Shown here: piece by piece, positions 1 to 6,981 of the stretch
Numbering within the stretch: position 1 is the stretch's first letter
How the letters are laid out: each line of letters opens with the position of its first letter
Made by a program: the position numbers and the translations under genes
The notes under the pieces: generated by a model
Told to the model about the DNA's origin: nothing
What the model saw: only the letters and a program-made list of their open reading frames with translations
Database searches by the model: none
From: Clostridia bacterium
GTDB taxonomy: Bacteria; Bacillota; Clostridia; UMGS1810
Length of the DNA stretch: 32,391 nucleotides
Reading direction: 5' to 3'
NCBI GenBank assembly: GCA_016293435.1
Contig: JAEDEG010000023.1
Span: forward strand, 1-32,391

Positions 1-289
1 CAGCACCGGTGATCATGTTTTTAACATAGTCGGCGTGTCCGGGGCAGTCAACGTGTGCATAGTGTCTTGCATCTGTTTCATACTCAACGTGAGCTGTAGA
101 GATTGTGATACCTCTTTCTCTTTCTTCGGGAGCTTTGTCGATGTTTGCATAATCTGTAAATTCAGCCTTACCACCGAGAGAGAGTACTTTTGTGATAGCA
201 GCTGTTAAAGTGGTTTTACCATGGTCAACGTGACCGATAGTACCAATGTTAACGTGCGGTTTGGTTCTTTCAAATTTAGCCTTAGCCAT
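1..289 (-). CDS. tuf: Elongation factor Tu, N-terminal part (gene cut by window edge)
   Basis: EF-Tu is the GTPase that carries aminoacyl-tRNA to the ribosomal A site. Only the first 96 or so residues are inside the window; the gene runs off the left edge. Visible are the start MAKAKFERTKPHVNIGTIGH, the P-loop GHVDHGKTT, the switch I segment RGITIS and the G3 motif DCPGHADYV, all standard for EF-Tu. The ATG (287-289) is preceded by a strong AAGGAGG Shine-Dalgarno sequence. It is the last visible gene of the str operon, 88 bp downstream of fusA, and has its own candidate promoter in that gap. Identification is secure; completeness cannot be judged. Confidence 0.97.
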   Translation of the reverse strand, partial: MAKAKFERTKPHVNIGTIGHVDHGKTTLTAAITKVLSLGGKAEFTDYANIDKAPEERERGITISTAHVEYETDARHYAHVDCPGHADYVKNMITGA

Positions 290-331
290 TAATATTTCCT
301 CCTTAAAATAAATTTTATAATAATTGATTAT

Positions 332-360
332 ATTTTACTATTAATTAACAAAAAAATCAA
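332..360 (-). promoter_or_regulatory. Candidate internal sigma-A promoter for tuf
   Basis: In the AT-rich fusA-tuf gap the minus strand reads TTGATT (355-360), a 17-bp spacer and TAAAAT (332-337), about 40 bp upstream of the tuf start. The match is 4/6 and 5/6 with ideal spacing. AT-richness makes chance matches likely. EF-Tu is needed in large excess over EF-G, so an extra promoter would make sense. Confidence 0.5.
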
Positions 361-377
361 TAGTTTTTTAAAAAATA

Positions 378-2486
378 TTATGCTTTGTTTTTATCGTTTA
401 TAATAGCATCCTGAATTGACTTGGGAACTTCAGAATAATGTGAAGGTTCCATTGTGTACTGACCACGACCCTGTGTACCGGATCTGAGGTCGGTAGCATA
501 TCCGAACATTTCGGAAAGCGGAACATCGGCAGTAACCTGAGTTACACCGCCGGATCTAACCTCTTGGCTTTTAACAAGGCCTCGTCTTGAGCTGAGGTCA
601 CCGATTACAAAACCGAGGTAATCATCAGGAACAATAACGTTTACAAGCATGATAGGTTCTTTTATAACAGGGTCCGACTTCTTCATAGCTTCTTTGAATG
701 CCATAGAGCCTGCAATCTTGAACGCCATTTCGGATGAATCGACTTCGTGATATGAACCGTCATAAAGTGTTACTTTTACGTCAACAACATTGTAGCCTGC
801 AAGTACACCGTTGAGCATTGCACCCTGGATACCTGCGTCAACTGCGGGAATGTATTCTTTGGGAATAGCACCGCCGACAATGTTGTTAACAAACTCGTAG
901 CCGCCGCCTTCTTCGAGGGGCTCAACCTTGATTTTAACATGACCGTACTGACCTTTACCACCGGACTGACGGGCATATTTACATTCTTGGTCAACCGGCT
1001 TTCTGAATGCTTCTCTGTAGGAAACCTGCGGCTTACCTACGTTGGCTTCTACCTTAAATTCACGCAAAAGCCTGTCTACGATAATTTCAAGATGGAGCTC
1101 ACCCATACCTGCTATGATGGTCTGGCCTGTTTCTTCATCGGTATATGTTTTGAATGTGGGATCCTCTTCTGCAAGCTTTGCAAGAGCGATACCCATTTTT
1201 TCTTGACCTGCCTTTGTTTTGGGTTCGATTGCAACCCTGATAACAGGCTCAGGAAATTCCATAGATTCGAGAATAATGGGGTGCTTTTCGTCACAGAGAG
1301 TATCACCGGTTGTGGTGTTTTTGAGACCGACTGCAGCAGCGATATCACCTGAATACACAGTTTCGATATCTTCTCTTGAGTTTGCGTGCATCTGAAGTAT
1401 TCTTCCGAGTCTTTCTTTGTTGTTTTTGCATGAGTTTAGCACATAGGAACCTGCATCAACAGTACCGGAGTATACTCTGAAGAAGCAGAGCTTACCAACG
1501 AACGGATCTGTCGCAATTTTGAATGCGAGAGCTGCAAAGGGTTCGTCGTCTGAAGAAGGTCTTTCTTCTTCTACCTCGGTGCCGGGAACAACACCTTTGA
1601 TGTTTGGAATGTCTATCGGGGCAGGCATGTACTCAACGATAGCATCGAGAAGAAGCTGAACACCCTTGTTTCTGTAGGATGTACCGCAGAGCATGGGAAC
1701 GATTTCATTGTTGATTGTAGCCTTACGGAGAGCTTTTTTCAGTTCTTCAACCGTGATTTCTTCTTCCATAAGGTATTTTTCCATGAGCTCGTCATCTGTA
1801 GAAGCAATGGCCTCTACCATTTTTGCTCTGTATTCTTCTGCTTTTTCTACCATATCTGCGGGAATTTCTTCCTCGCCGTATTCCTTACCCATTTCATCAT
1901 AGTATATTTCAGCTTTCATGGTCATAAGGTCAACGATACCTCTGAAAGTATCCTCCGAACCTATAGGAAGCTGAATCGGAATGCCGTTTGCATGAAGTCT
2001 TTCATGAACCATGTTTTCTACGTTGTAGAAATCGGCACCCATGATATCCATTTTGTTAACATAAATCATTCGGGGAACTTTGTATTCGTCAGCCTGTCTC
2101 CATACGGTTTCGGACTGTGGTTCAACGCCGCCCTTTGCGCACATTACGGTAACAGAACCATCAAGTACACGCAGCGATCTCTGAACTTCTACCGTGAAGT
2201 CAACGTGTCCCGGTGTATCGATTATGTTAATTCTGTGTGCGACATCCTTGTAGGGACCGTTCTTTGGCTGCCAGAAGCATGTTGTGGCAGCAGAGGTAAT
2301 TGTAATACCGCGCTCCTGCTCCTGAGCCATCCAGTCCATTGTACCTGCACCGTCATGTGTTTCACCCATTTTGTGAATACGACCTGTGTAGTACAGTATT
2401 CTTTCGGTTGTTGTTGTTTTACCGGCATCGATGTGAGCCATGATACCGATATTTCTTGTGTTTGCCAAGGAATATTGTCTAGCCAT
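378..2486 (-). CDS. fusA: Elongation factor G
   Basis: EF-G is the ribosomal translocase GTPase, also acting in ribosome recycling, in the cytosol. The 702-residue product has the family's usual length. Visible motifs are the P-loop AHIDAGKTT (residues 17-25), switch I RGITI (59-63), DTPGH (90-94) and NKMD (144-147), followed by the beta-barrel domain II and the C-terminal EF-G IV/V regions (for example the ARQSGGKGQYGHV stretch). It begins ATG with the conserved MARQYSLANTRNIGIMAHID start and a GGAGGAAG-type Shine-Dalgarno just upstream. It lies 39 bp downstream of rpsG and upstream of tuf, the usual str operon order. Nothing odd is seen; it is the only EF-G gene in the window. Confidence 0.98.
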   Translation of the reverse strand: MARQYSLANTRNIGIMAHIDAGKTTTTERILYYTGRIHKMGETHDGAGTMDWMAQEQERGITITSAATTCFWQPKNGPYKDVAHRINIIDTPGHVDFTVEVQRSLRVLDGSVTVMCAKGGVEPQSETVWRQADEYKVPRMIYVNKMDIMGADFYNVENMVHERLHANGIPIQLPIGSEDTFRGIVDLMTMKAEIYYDEMGKEYGEEEIPADMVEKAEEYRAKMVEAIASTDDELMEKYLMEEEITVEELKKALRKATINNEIVPMLCGTSYRNKGVQLLLDAIVEYMPAPIDIPNIKGVVPGTEVEEERPSSDDEPFAALAFKIATDPFVGKLCFFRVYSGTVDAGSYVLNSCKNNKERLGRILQMHANSREDIETVYSGDIAAAVGLKNTTTGDTLCDEKHPIILESMEFPEPVIRVAIEPKTKAGQEKMGIALAKLAEEDPTFKTYTDEETGQTIIAGMGELHLEIIVDRLLREFKVEANVGKPQVSYREAFRKPVDQECKYARQSGGKGQYGHVKIKVEPLEEGGGYEFVNNIVGGAIPKEYIPAVDAGIQGAMLNGVLAGYNVVDVKVTLYDGSYHEVDSSEMAFKIAGSMAFKEAMKKSDPVIKEPIMLVNVIVPDDYLGFVIGDLSSRRGLVKSQEVRSGGVTQVTADVPLSEMFGYATDLRSGTQGRGQYTMEPSHYSEVPKSIQDAIINDKNKA

Positions 2487-2525
2487 AATTGTGTCTTCCT
2501 CCTTTCCAATATTTCAAAGCTTAGA

Positions 2526-2996
2526 TTACCAGCGGTAATGCGAGAATGCTCTGTTTGCTTCTGCCATTTTGTGAGTGTCGTCTTTCTTTTTAACGGCACC
2601 GCCCATGTTGTTGATTGCATCGAGAATTTCGCCTGCAAGCCTTTCACGCATTGTTCTTTCATTTCTCTGACGAGCATAGAGTGTGAGCCATCTTAAGCCG
2701 AGAGTCTGTCTTCTTTCGGGACGAACCTCAATCGGAACCTGATAAGTTGCACCGCCGACTCTTCTCGCTTTAACCTCGAGAACAGGCATGATGTTTTCCA
2801 TAGCCTGGGTGAATACCTCAACGGCATCCTTTCCTGTCTTTTCTGCGATGATTTCAAATGCTCCGTATACGATGCTCTGAGCTACACCCTTCTTACCGTC
2901 AAGCATTATGTTGTTGATAAGCTTTGTTACAACAATATTGTTGTACATAGGATCGGGTAAAACTTCTCTTTTTGCTATATAACCTTTACGTGGCAC
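2526..2996 (-). CDS. rpsG: Small ribosomal subunit protein S7 (uS7), GTG start
   Basis: S7 is a primary 16S rRNA binding protein that nucleates folding of the 30S head. The product from the GTG at 2994-2996 is 156 residues, the standard S7 length, beginning MPRKGYIAKREVLPDPMYNN and ending in the conserved AFSHYRW. An in-frame ATG exists 18 bp upstream (3012-3014), but the AAGGAGGG Shine-Dalgarno (3004-3011) lies between it and the GTG, 7 nt before the GTG, so the GTG is the real start. It sits between rpsL (179-bp spacer) and fusA (39-bp gap) in the str operon. In E. coli S7 represses its own operon through the rpsL-rpsG spacer; whether that holds here is unknown. Confidence 0.97.
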   Translation of the reverse strand: MPRKGYIAKREVLPDPMYNNIVVTKLINNIMLDGKKGVAQSIVYGAFEIIAEKTGKDAVEVFTQAMENIMPVLEVKARRVGGATYQVPIEVRPERRQTLGLRWLTLYARQRNERTMRERLAGEILDAINNMGGAVKKKDDTHKMAEANRAFSHYRW

Positions 2997-3176
2997 TTTC
3001 CTTCCCTCCTTCATAATAAAATGATTTCATAGGTACTCAAGTTTACTAAAAAACTTGTCAGTGCTCAATACAAAATAAATATATATATAAATTCCGTATT
3101 GCCGCACTTGACTTACCTTTTTTGTAAGCACTCGTGCAACCGGAGTTACTTACGATTGATACTTGCCGAATCCGTA
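2997..3176 (-). other. rpsL-rpsG intercistronic spacer with hairpins
   Basis: This is a long non-coding spacer for a ribosomal protein operon (about 180 nt). It contains a perfect 7-bp stem with a 6-nt loop (CAAGTTT at 3038-3044 with AAACTTG at 3051-3057) and a bulged stem-loop with arms CTTAC (3112-3116) and GTAAG (3124-3128), flanked by GCAC (3104-3107) and GTGC (3134-3137). No terminator with a U-run and no convincing promoter were seen. The spacer could be a regulatory leader for rpsG; this is inference only. Confidence 0.4.
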
Positions 3177-3590
3177 TTACTTTTTGGCTTTTTTGGCACC
3201 GTATTTGGATCTGGCCTGATTTCTGTTAGCAACACCCGATGCATCGAGAGCACCACGAATAATGTGATATCTTACACCGGGGAGGTCTTTTACTCTTCCT
3301 CCTCTGATAAGAACAACACTATGCTCCTGCAATGTGTGGCCGATACCGGGAATGTAAGCAGAAACCTCGACGCCGTTTGTAAGTCTTACTCTGGCCATTT
3401 TACGCAGCGCTGAGTTAGGCTTTTTGGGAGTCATGGTTTTAACAGTGGTACATACACCTCTCTTTTGAGGAGCACTAACGTCGGTAGCTTTTTTCTTGAG
3501 AGAGTTAAAGCCTACCTGAAGTGCAGGTGCTGTTGACTTCTTAACAGAAGTTTCTCTGCCCTTTCTTACTAACTGGTTAAAGGTTGGCAA
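3177..3590 (-). CDS. rpsL: Small ribosomal subunit protein S12 (uS12), TTG start
   Basis: S12 sits at the 30S decoding centre and interface and is the classic streptomycin-resistance protein. The 137-residue product begins MPTFNQLVRKGRE and carries the conserved TPKKPNSALRK and PGVRYHIIRG segments; the lysine of PKKPNSAL is the wild-type, streptomycin-sensitive type residue. The start is TTG (3588-3590), because only this codon gives the universal M-P-T beginning; AGGAGGTG (3598-3605) is 7 nt upstream. An ATG at 3593-3595 lies only 2 nt from the same Shine-Dalgarno but is out of frame. It is the first gene of the str operon, about 70 nt behind a strong promoter. Confidence 0.97.
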   Translation of the reverse strand: MPTFNQLVRKGRETSVKKSTAPALQVGFNSLKKKATDVSAPQKRGVCTTVKTMTPKKPNSALRKMARVRLTNGVEVSAYIPGIGHTLQEHSVVLIRGGRVKDLPGVRYHIIRGALDASGVANRNQARSKYGAKKAKK

Positions 3591-3666
3591 TTCATTTCAC
3601 CTCCTATATATAATATGGTATACTTTTGCTTCGGGACATACTACCCCCTACTTTGCATACTATTAA

Positions 3667-3695
3667 ATTATATATCATGCAAGTGCCGTTGTCAA
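3667..3695 (-). promoter_or_regulatory. str operon sigma-A promoter
   Basis: The minus strand reads TTGACA (3690-3695), exactly 17 bp, then TATAAT (3667-3672): consensus hexamers at ideal spacing. Transcription would begin near 3660, giving a leader of about 70 nt before rpsL. This is among the best promoter matches in the window and fits a highly expressed ribosomal operon. Confidence 0.92.
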
Positions 3696-3777
3696 GCATT
3701 TTTTATATTTTGTGAAAATTTAACCAATAACTCTTTTTATTTTGTCCTTATTTAAATATTTTATTTACATATTTAGG

Positions 3778-3806
3778 TTGTAAATCAGTATTAAATATGG
3801 TATAAT
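3778..3806 (+). promoter_or_regulatory. Sigma-A promoter for the isomerase/transporter pair
   Basis: The plus strand has TTGTAA (3778-3783), a 17-bp spacer and TATAAT (3801-3806), about 34 bp upstream of the ATG at 3840. It is oriented away from the str promoter, so the 250-bp intergenic region 3591-3839 is a divergent promoter region. Confidence 0.8.
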
Positions 3807-3839
3807 TCTACCCATTAATATACACGGGAGCTGATTTAA

Positions 3840-4706
3840 ATGAAATTGTCAATTAATGCACAAGCTACAGAAGAGATGTTTGGAATGGAAAAAGCACTTG
3901 AGCTTTTTGTCCAAGCCGGGTTTGACTGCTATGACACCTCCTTTACCTCTAAAGAATCAGAGTTTTATTCAAAAGGCTACAAGGAGTACTGTCAATCGCT
4001 GAAAAACAAGGCCGACACGCTTGGAATAAGTTGTAATCAGGCTCATGCGCCTTATGCGTCGGTAAAATGGGGCGATGAGGATTTCAACAAAATGAGATTT
4101 GATGAAATTGTGAGAAGCATGGAGTGCGCATCGCTTTTGGGAGCTGAAATAATCGTAGTACACCCGGTTCATGTGGGCAAGCCTAAAAATGTGAACGAAT
4201 ATGAAGTGAACAAGGAGTTTTATGAAAGGCTCATCCCCTACTGCGAAAAATTTAACATAAAAGTTGCAACCGAGAATATGTTTAATCATGATCCTAAAAG
4301 AGACTGCATCATTGCAGATGTGTGCAACTCGCCCGAAAGGTTTGTAAAAATGTTGGACTATATTGATTCGCCGTGGATTGTAGGCTGTCTTGATGTGGGA
4401 CATTGCGGACTTGTGGGTGAGGATGCCGCCGAAATGGCTCTTGCACTCGGTCATGACAGATTAAAAGCGCTGCATATTCATGACAACAATTATCTCAGTG
4501 ACAATCACATAGTGCCTTTTATGGGCAAAATGGACTGGGACAGCATTTGCAAAGCCCTTGCAGATATAAACTATGACGGTGTTTTCACCTATGAATCGAA
4601 TCTTTGTTCGACTCATCTTCCCTCAGAGCTTGCTTTGGATGCGCTCAAATATATGCATGCAGTCGGAAGATATCTTATAAATAAAATTGAAAGCTTCAAA
4701 AAATAA
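3840..4706 (+). CDS. Sugar phosphate isomerase/epimerase, xylose-isomerase-like TIM barrel
   Basis: The 288-residue product has the size and motif order of the AP-endonuclease-2 / xylose-isomerase-like TIM barrel family (IolE/IolI and Hpi-type epimerases). Likely metal ligands and acid/base residues appear in order: the H of QAHAPY, the H of VHPVH, the E of ATENMF, D and H of CLDVGH, H of HIHDN and the E of TYESN near the C terminus. It has no signal peptide and should be cytosolic. The start has GGGAG 9 nt upstream and its own promoter. The EamA transporter gene follows 18 bp later, so the two probably form an operon. The substrate cannot be inferred; the family covers inositol intermediates, ketoses and hydroxypyruvate. 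Confidence 0.82.
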   Translation: MKLSINAQATEEMFGMEKALELFVQAGFDCYDTSFTSKESEFYSKGYKEYCQSLKNKADTLGISCNQAHAPYASVKWGDEDFNKMRFDEIVRSMECASLLGAEIIVVHPVHVGKPKNVNEYEVNKEFYERLIPYCEKFNIKVATENMFNHDPKRDCIIADVCNSPERFVKMLDYIDSPWIVGCLDVGHCGLVGEDAAEMALALGHDRLKALHIHDNNYLSDNHIVPFMGKMDWDSICKALADINYDGVFTYESNLCSTHLPSELALDALKYMHAVGRYLINKIESFKK

Positions 4707-4724
4707 GCCTCGGGGATTTAACAT

Positions 4725-5582
4725 ATGCAAAGCTATTTATGGATTATACTTGTTTTTATATACAGCCTCCTCAAAGGCTCGAGAGACGGAATGAAAAAAG
4801 CCGCTCTCAAAAAAAGCTCCTCCGACGAAATACTGTTTTTCTATTCACTGATTGGATTTATACTTATTATACCCTTTTCGCCCAATGCGCTGTCAACTCC
4901 GCCGCTGTATATATTCTACTGCTTTGTAAAAGCGGCAGTTGTGTGTTCGGCATGGATATTTGCTTATATTGCCTTAAAAGACATGACGGTGAGTCTGTTT
5001 GGAATTATGGATATGTCACGCATGATATTTTCGACATTTCTGGGAGTTGCTGTTTTAGGTGAATCGCTGAGCATTGCAAAGGCTGTGGGTGTGATTTTGG
5101 TTATTGCGGGGCTTCTTTGTGTAAACACAAGGTCTGATGCGGCAACAGGCAAGGTAAAATTCAGCGTTGTGATATTTGCTCTTTTAAACTGTATATTTAA
5201 CTCTATATCGGGAACAATGGATAAAGCGCTTATGAAAAGCATGGAGGCAGAGCAGCTTCAGTTTTGGTTTATGCTCTTTCTTCTTGTACTCTACGCAGTG
5301 ATTATTGCAATAAAAAAAGAAAGAATATCAATAAAATCCATTAAAGGCAATTATTGGATACCGATTATGAGTCTTTCGCTTGTGTTTGGAGACAGACTGC
5401 TCTTTTTGGCCAATGCCTCGCCGGAGAGTCAGGTCACGGTTATGACGGTTATCAAACAGTCGTCGGTGATAGTGACAATTCTTACCGGTTGGATTTTTTT
5501 CAAAGAAAAGAATATTCTTTTTAAGCTGATGTGCGCTTTAATTATTCTTTGCGGTATATTCATATCAATTTTTTGGGGATAA
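4725..5582 (+). CDS. EamA/DMT-family membrane transporter
   Basis: The 285-residue, very hydrophobic protein has about ten predicted membrane helices arranged as two similar halves of five, the layout of EamA (DUF6) drug/metabolite transporters. Halves meet near the polar stretch NTRSDAATGKVKF. The second half has the DMT-like pattern GDRLLFLANASPES followed by VTVMTVIKQSSVIVTILTGW and a short tail. The ATG has a weak GGGGA signal 8 nt upstream and lies 18 bp after the isomerase gene, so translational coupling is plausible. Substrates of this family include metabolites, amino acids and sugar derivatives; the pairing suggests import or export of a compound handled by the isomerase, but nothing in the sequence fixes it. 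Confidence 0.82.
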   Translation: MQSYLWIILVFIYSLLKGSRDGMKKAALKKSSSDEILFFYSLIGFILIIPFSPNALSTPPLYIFYCFVKAAVVCSAWIFAYIALKDMTVSLFGIMDMSRMIFSTFLGVAVLGESLSIAKAVGVILVIAGLLCVNTRSDAATGKVKFSVVIFALLNCIFNSISGTMDKALMKSMEAEQLQFWFMLFLLVLYAVIIAIKKERISIKSIKGNYWIPIMSLSLVFGDRLLFLANASPESQVTVMTVIKQSSVIVTILTGWIFFKEKNILFKLMCALIILCGIFISIFWG

Positions 5583-5630
5583 TATCACAAAAACAGATGG
5601 ACAAACAAATTAAATTTATGAAAAAAGGTA

Positions 5631-5659
5631 TTGACTAAATTTATCCAATGTAATATATT
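5631..5659 (+). promoter_or_regulatory. acpP promoter
   Basis: TTGACT (5631-5636), 17 bp, TATATT (5654-5659); 5/6 matches in each hexamer at ideal spacing. It lies about 35 bp upstream of the acpP ATG and probably also serves rnc. Confidence 0.8.
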
Positions 5660-5694
5660 ATATATATCTAACAAAGAAAGAGGTATTTAAAAAA

Positions 5695-5931
5695 ATGGTA
5701 TTTGAAAAAGTAAAAGAAATTATTGTAAATCAGCTCGGCATTGACGCAGACGATATTACATTAAATTCATCATTTATAGAGGATCTCGGAGCAGATTCGC
5801 TTGATATAGTAGAATTAATCATGGCACTTGAAAGTGAATTTGACCTTGAAATTCCTGAGGAGGAAGCCGAAAATGTGAGCACCGTGGGTGACGTGGTGGA
5901 TTACATAAAGGCAAATGCTGACGAATTATAA
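5695..5931 (+). CDS. acpP: Acyl carrier protein
   Basis: ACP carries growing acyl chains as thioesters on a 4'-phosphopantetheine arm during fatty acid synthesis. The 78-residue acidic product has the standard length and the attachment motif DLGADSLD, with the modified serine at residue 35, followed by the conserved helix II VELIMALESEFDLEIP. The ATG is preceded by AAAGAGGT. It has its own promoter and is followed, after 58 bp, by rnc, a common pairing in Firmicutes (acpP-rnc); other fatty-acid synthesis genes usually nearby (plsX, fab genes) are absent here. A copy of a 29-bp repeat starts on its stop codon. Confidence 0.97.
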   Translation: MVFEKVKEIIVNQLGIDADDITLNSSFIEDLGADSLDIVELIMALESEFDLEIPEEEAENVSTVGDVVDYIKANADEL

Positions 5932-5958
5932 TGACGCGGCTTTGCCGCTTAGTGAATA
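5930..5958 (+). repeat. 29-bp repeat, copy 1 (acpP-rnc spacer)
   Basis: This copy begins on the acpP stop codon and contains the small hairpin GCGGC-TTT-GCCGC. It matches 6808-6836 at 28 of 29 positions in the same orientation. The two copies flank rnc. No third copy was noticed in the window. Confidence 0.85.
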
Positions 5959-5989
5959 ATTTAGGGTGAGTAAAACCGGCGGTGATTTA

Positions 5990-6685
5990 ATGGCAGAACT
6001 TATCGATTTTGAAAAAATAATAGGATACAAATTCAATAACATATTCTATCTGAAAAACGCACTGACTCATACCTCCTATGTAAACGAGCACAAAAACAGC
6101 AACGGAGTTTCCAACGAACGTATGGAATTTTTGGGAGATTCTGTTTTGGGGCTTTCGGTGAGCGAATTTTTGTATACCAACTACAAAGAGCTCCCCGAGG
6201 GGGTTCTGTCCAAAATCAGAGCTTCGGTTGTGTGTGAGACATCACTTGCAAAGCTTGCCTCAAAGCTCACACTCGGTGATTATCTTTATATGGGAAAAGG
6301 AGAACAGCTCTCCGGCGGAAGCTTCAAGCCGTCGGTAACCTCTGATGCCATGGAATCGGTGATTGCTGCCATCTATCTGGATGCCGGTTTTGAAACAGTC
6401 AAAAAAAAGGTGCTTGAATGGTTAAAGGAAGATATAATTGAAGCTGCCGAACACAACGGCAGAGAAACCGATTATAAATCTACACTGCAGGAATTTTGCC
6501 AAGGAAACGGCTTTTCGCCAAAATATAATATGATTGGTGAGTCGGGTCCTGACCACGAAAAGGTTTTTGAAGCAAGTGTTATGCTCGAAGACGGACGTAC
6601 AGCCTGCGGTTGGGGCCCCACCAAAAAGAAGGCTCAGCAGGCAGCCGCAAAGGCAATGCTTGAGATTCTCAAAATAGAAATATGA
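5990..6685 (+). CDS. rnc: Ribonuclease III
   Basis: RNase III cleaves double-stranded RNA, chiefly the 16S and 23S rRNA precursors. From the ATG at 5990 the product is 231 residues. The catalytic domain carries the signature NERMEFLGDSVLGL with E43 and D50 (equivalent to E. coli E38 and D45), and SDAMESVIA with D119 and E122. A C-terminal double-stranded RNA binding domain begins near YKSTLQEFCQG (about 160-231) and ends with the lysine/alanine helix KKKAQQAAAKAMLEIL. GGCGGTGAT lies just upstream of the ATG and supports it; a GTG 24 bp earlier (5966) is in frame but worse placed. In many Firmicutes smc and ftsY follow; here the gene is followed by strong hairpins and then an accessory region. 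Confidence 0.95.
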   Translation: MAELIDFEKIIGYKFNNIFYLKNALTHTSYVNEHKNSNGVSNERMEFLGDSVLGLSVSEFLYTNYKELPEGVLSKIRASVVCETSLAKLASKLTLGDYLYMGKGEQLSGGSFKPSVTSDAMESVIAAIYLDAGFETVKKKVLEWLKEDIIEAAEHNGRETDYKSTLQEFCQGNGFSPKYNMIGESGPDHEKVFEASVMLEDGRTACGWGPTKKKAQQAAAKAMLEILKIEI

Positions 6686-6723
6686 TATACAAACAAAAAT
6701 GCATATTTTGTATTCTATAACTA

Positions 6724-6774
6724 AATTAAGATGTCACCCGCCTCTATAGGCGGCGGGTGACATCTTAATTTTTT
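6724..6774 (+). terminator. Rho-independent terminator after rnc
   Basis: A perfect 19-bp inverted repeat (6724-6742 with 6752-6770, 9-nt loop) containing the GC-rich core CACCCGCC/GGCGGGTG is followed by a run of six T. This is an unusually long, perfect stem for a terminator and would also be a good double-stranded RNA. Confidence 0.9.
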
Positions 6775-6802
6775 CAGTGGGAGTTCAATCTCCCACTGAA
6801 AA
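6771..6802 (+). repeat. Second perfect hairpin (13-bp stem) directly after the rnc terminator
   Basis: TTTTCAGTGGGAG (6771-6783) pairs perfectly with CTCCCACTGAAAA (6790-6802) around a 6-nt loop. It abuts the preceding hairpin, sharing its T-run. It may be a second terminator reading either way, or part of a small palindromic repeat element. Confidence 0.75.
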
Positions 6803-6807
6803 CGTTG

Positions 6808-6836
6808 AATGACGCGGCTTTGCCGCTTATTGAATA
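6808..6836 (+). repeat. 29-bp repeat, copy 2 (downstream of rnc)
   Basis: Same orientation and 28/29 identical to 5930-5958, with the GCGGC-TTT-GCCGC mini-hairpin. It follows the two large hairpins by 5 bp. The rest of the spacer, 6837-6981, holds only a weak GCCTA/TAGGC stem near 6923-6934 and no gene that I can see. Confidence 0.85.
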
Positions 6837-6981
6837 TACAGGAAAAAATAAACATCCCCTGTTATATCATCGTTTGATACCAATCACTCATCAGCACCCA
6901 TGCCCAACCGCGTGAACCACCGCCTATTTAGGCTATTTTTATGTTTGTTACTTTATTGTCGTATGTATATTTCTCCTCGTA

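Noticed and set aside
939..1352. A 137-codon plus-strand open frame inside fusA
   Set aside because: Antisense shadow of the EF-G gene with no start signal or domain.
1992..2696. A 234-codon plus-strand open frame opposite fusA and rpsG
   Set aside because: It lies entirely across well-conserved genes on the other strand, is rich in Cys/His/Ser as antisense frames of such genes are, and has no recognisable domain.
6837..6981. Possible small gene or RNA between the rnc repeat and the DUF4838 gene
   Set aside because: No open frame with a Shine-Dalgarno, no tRNA-like fold; only a weak 5-bp stem was seen.
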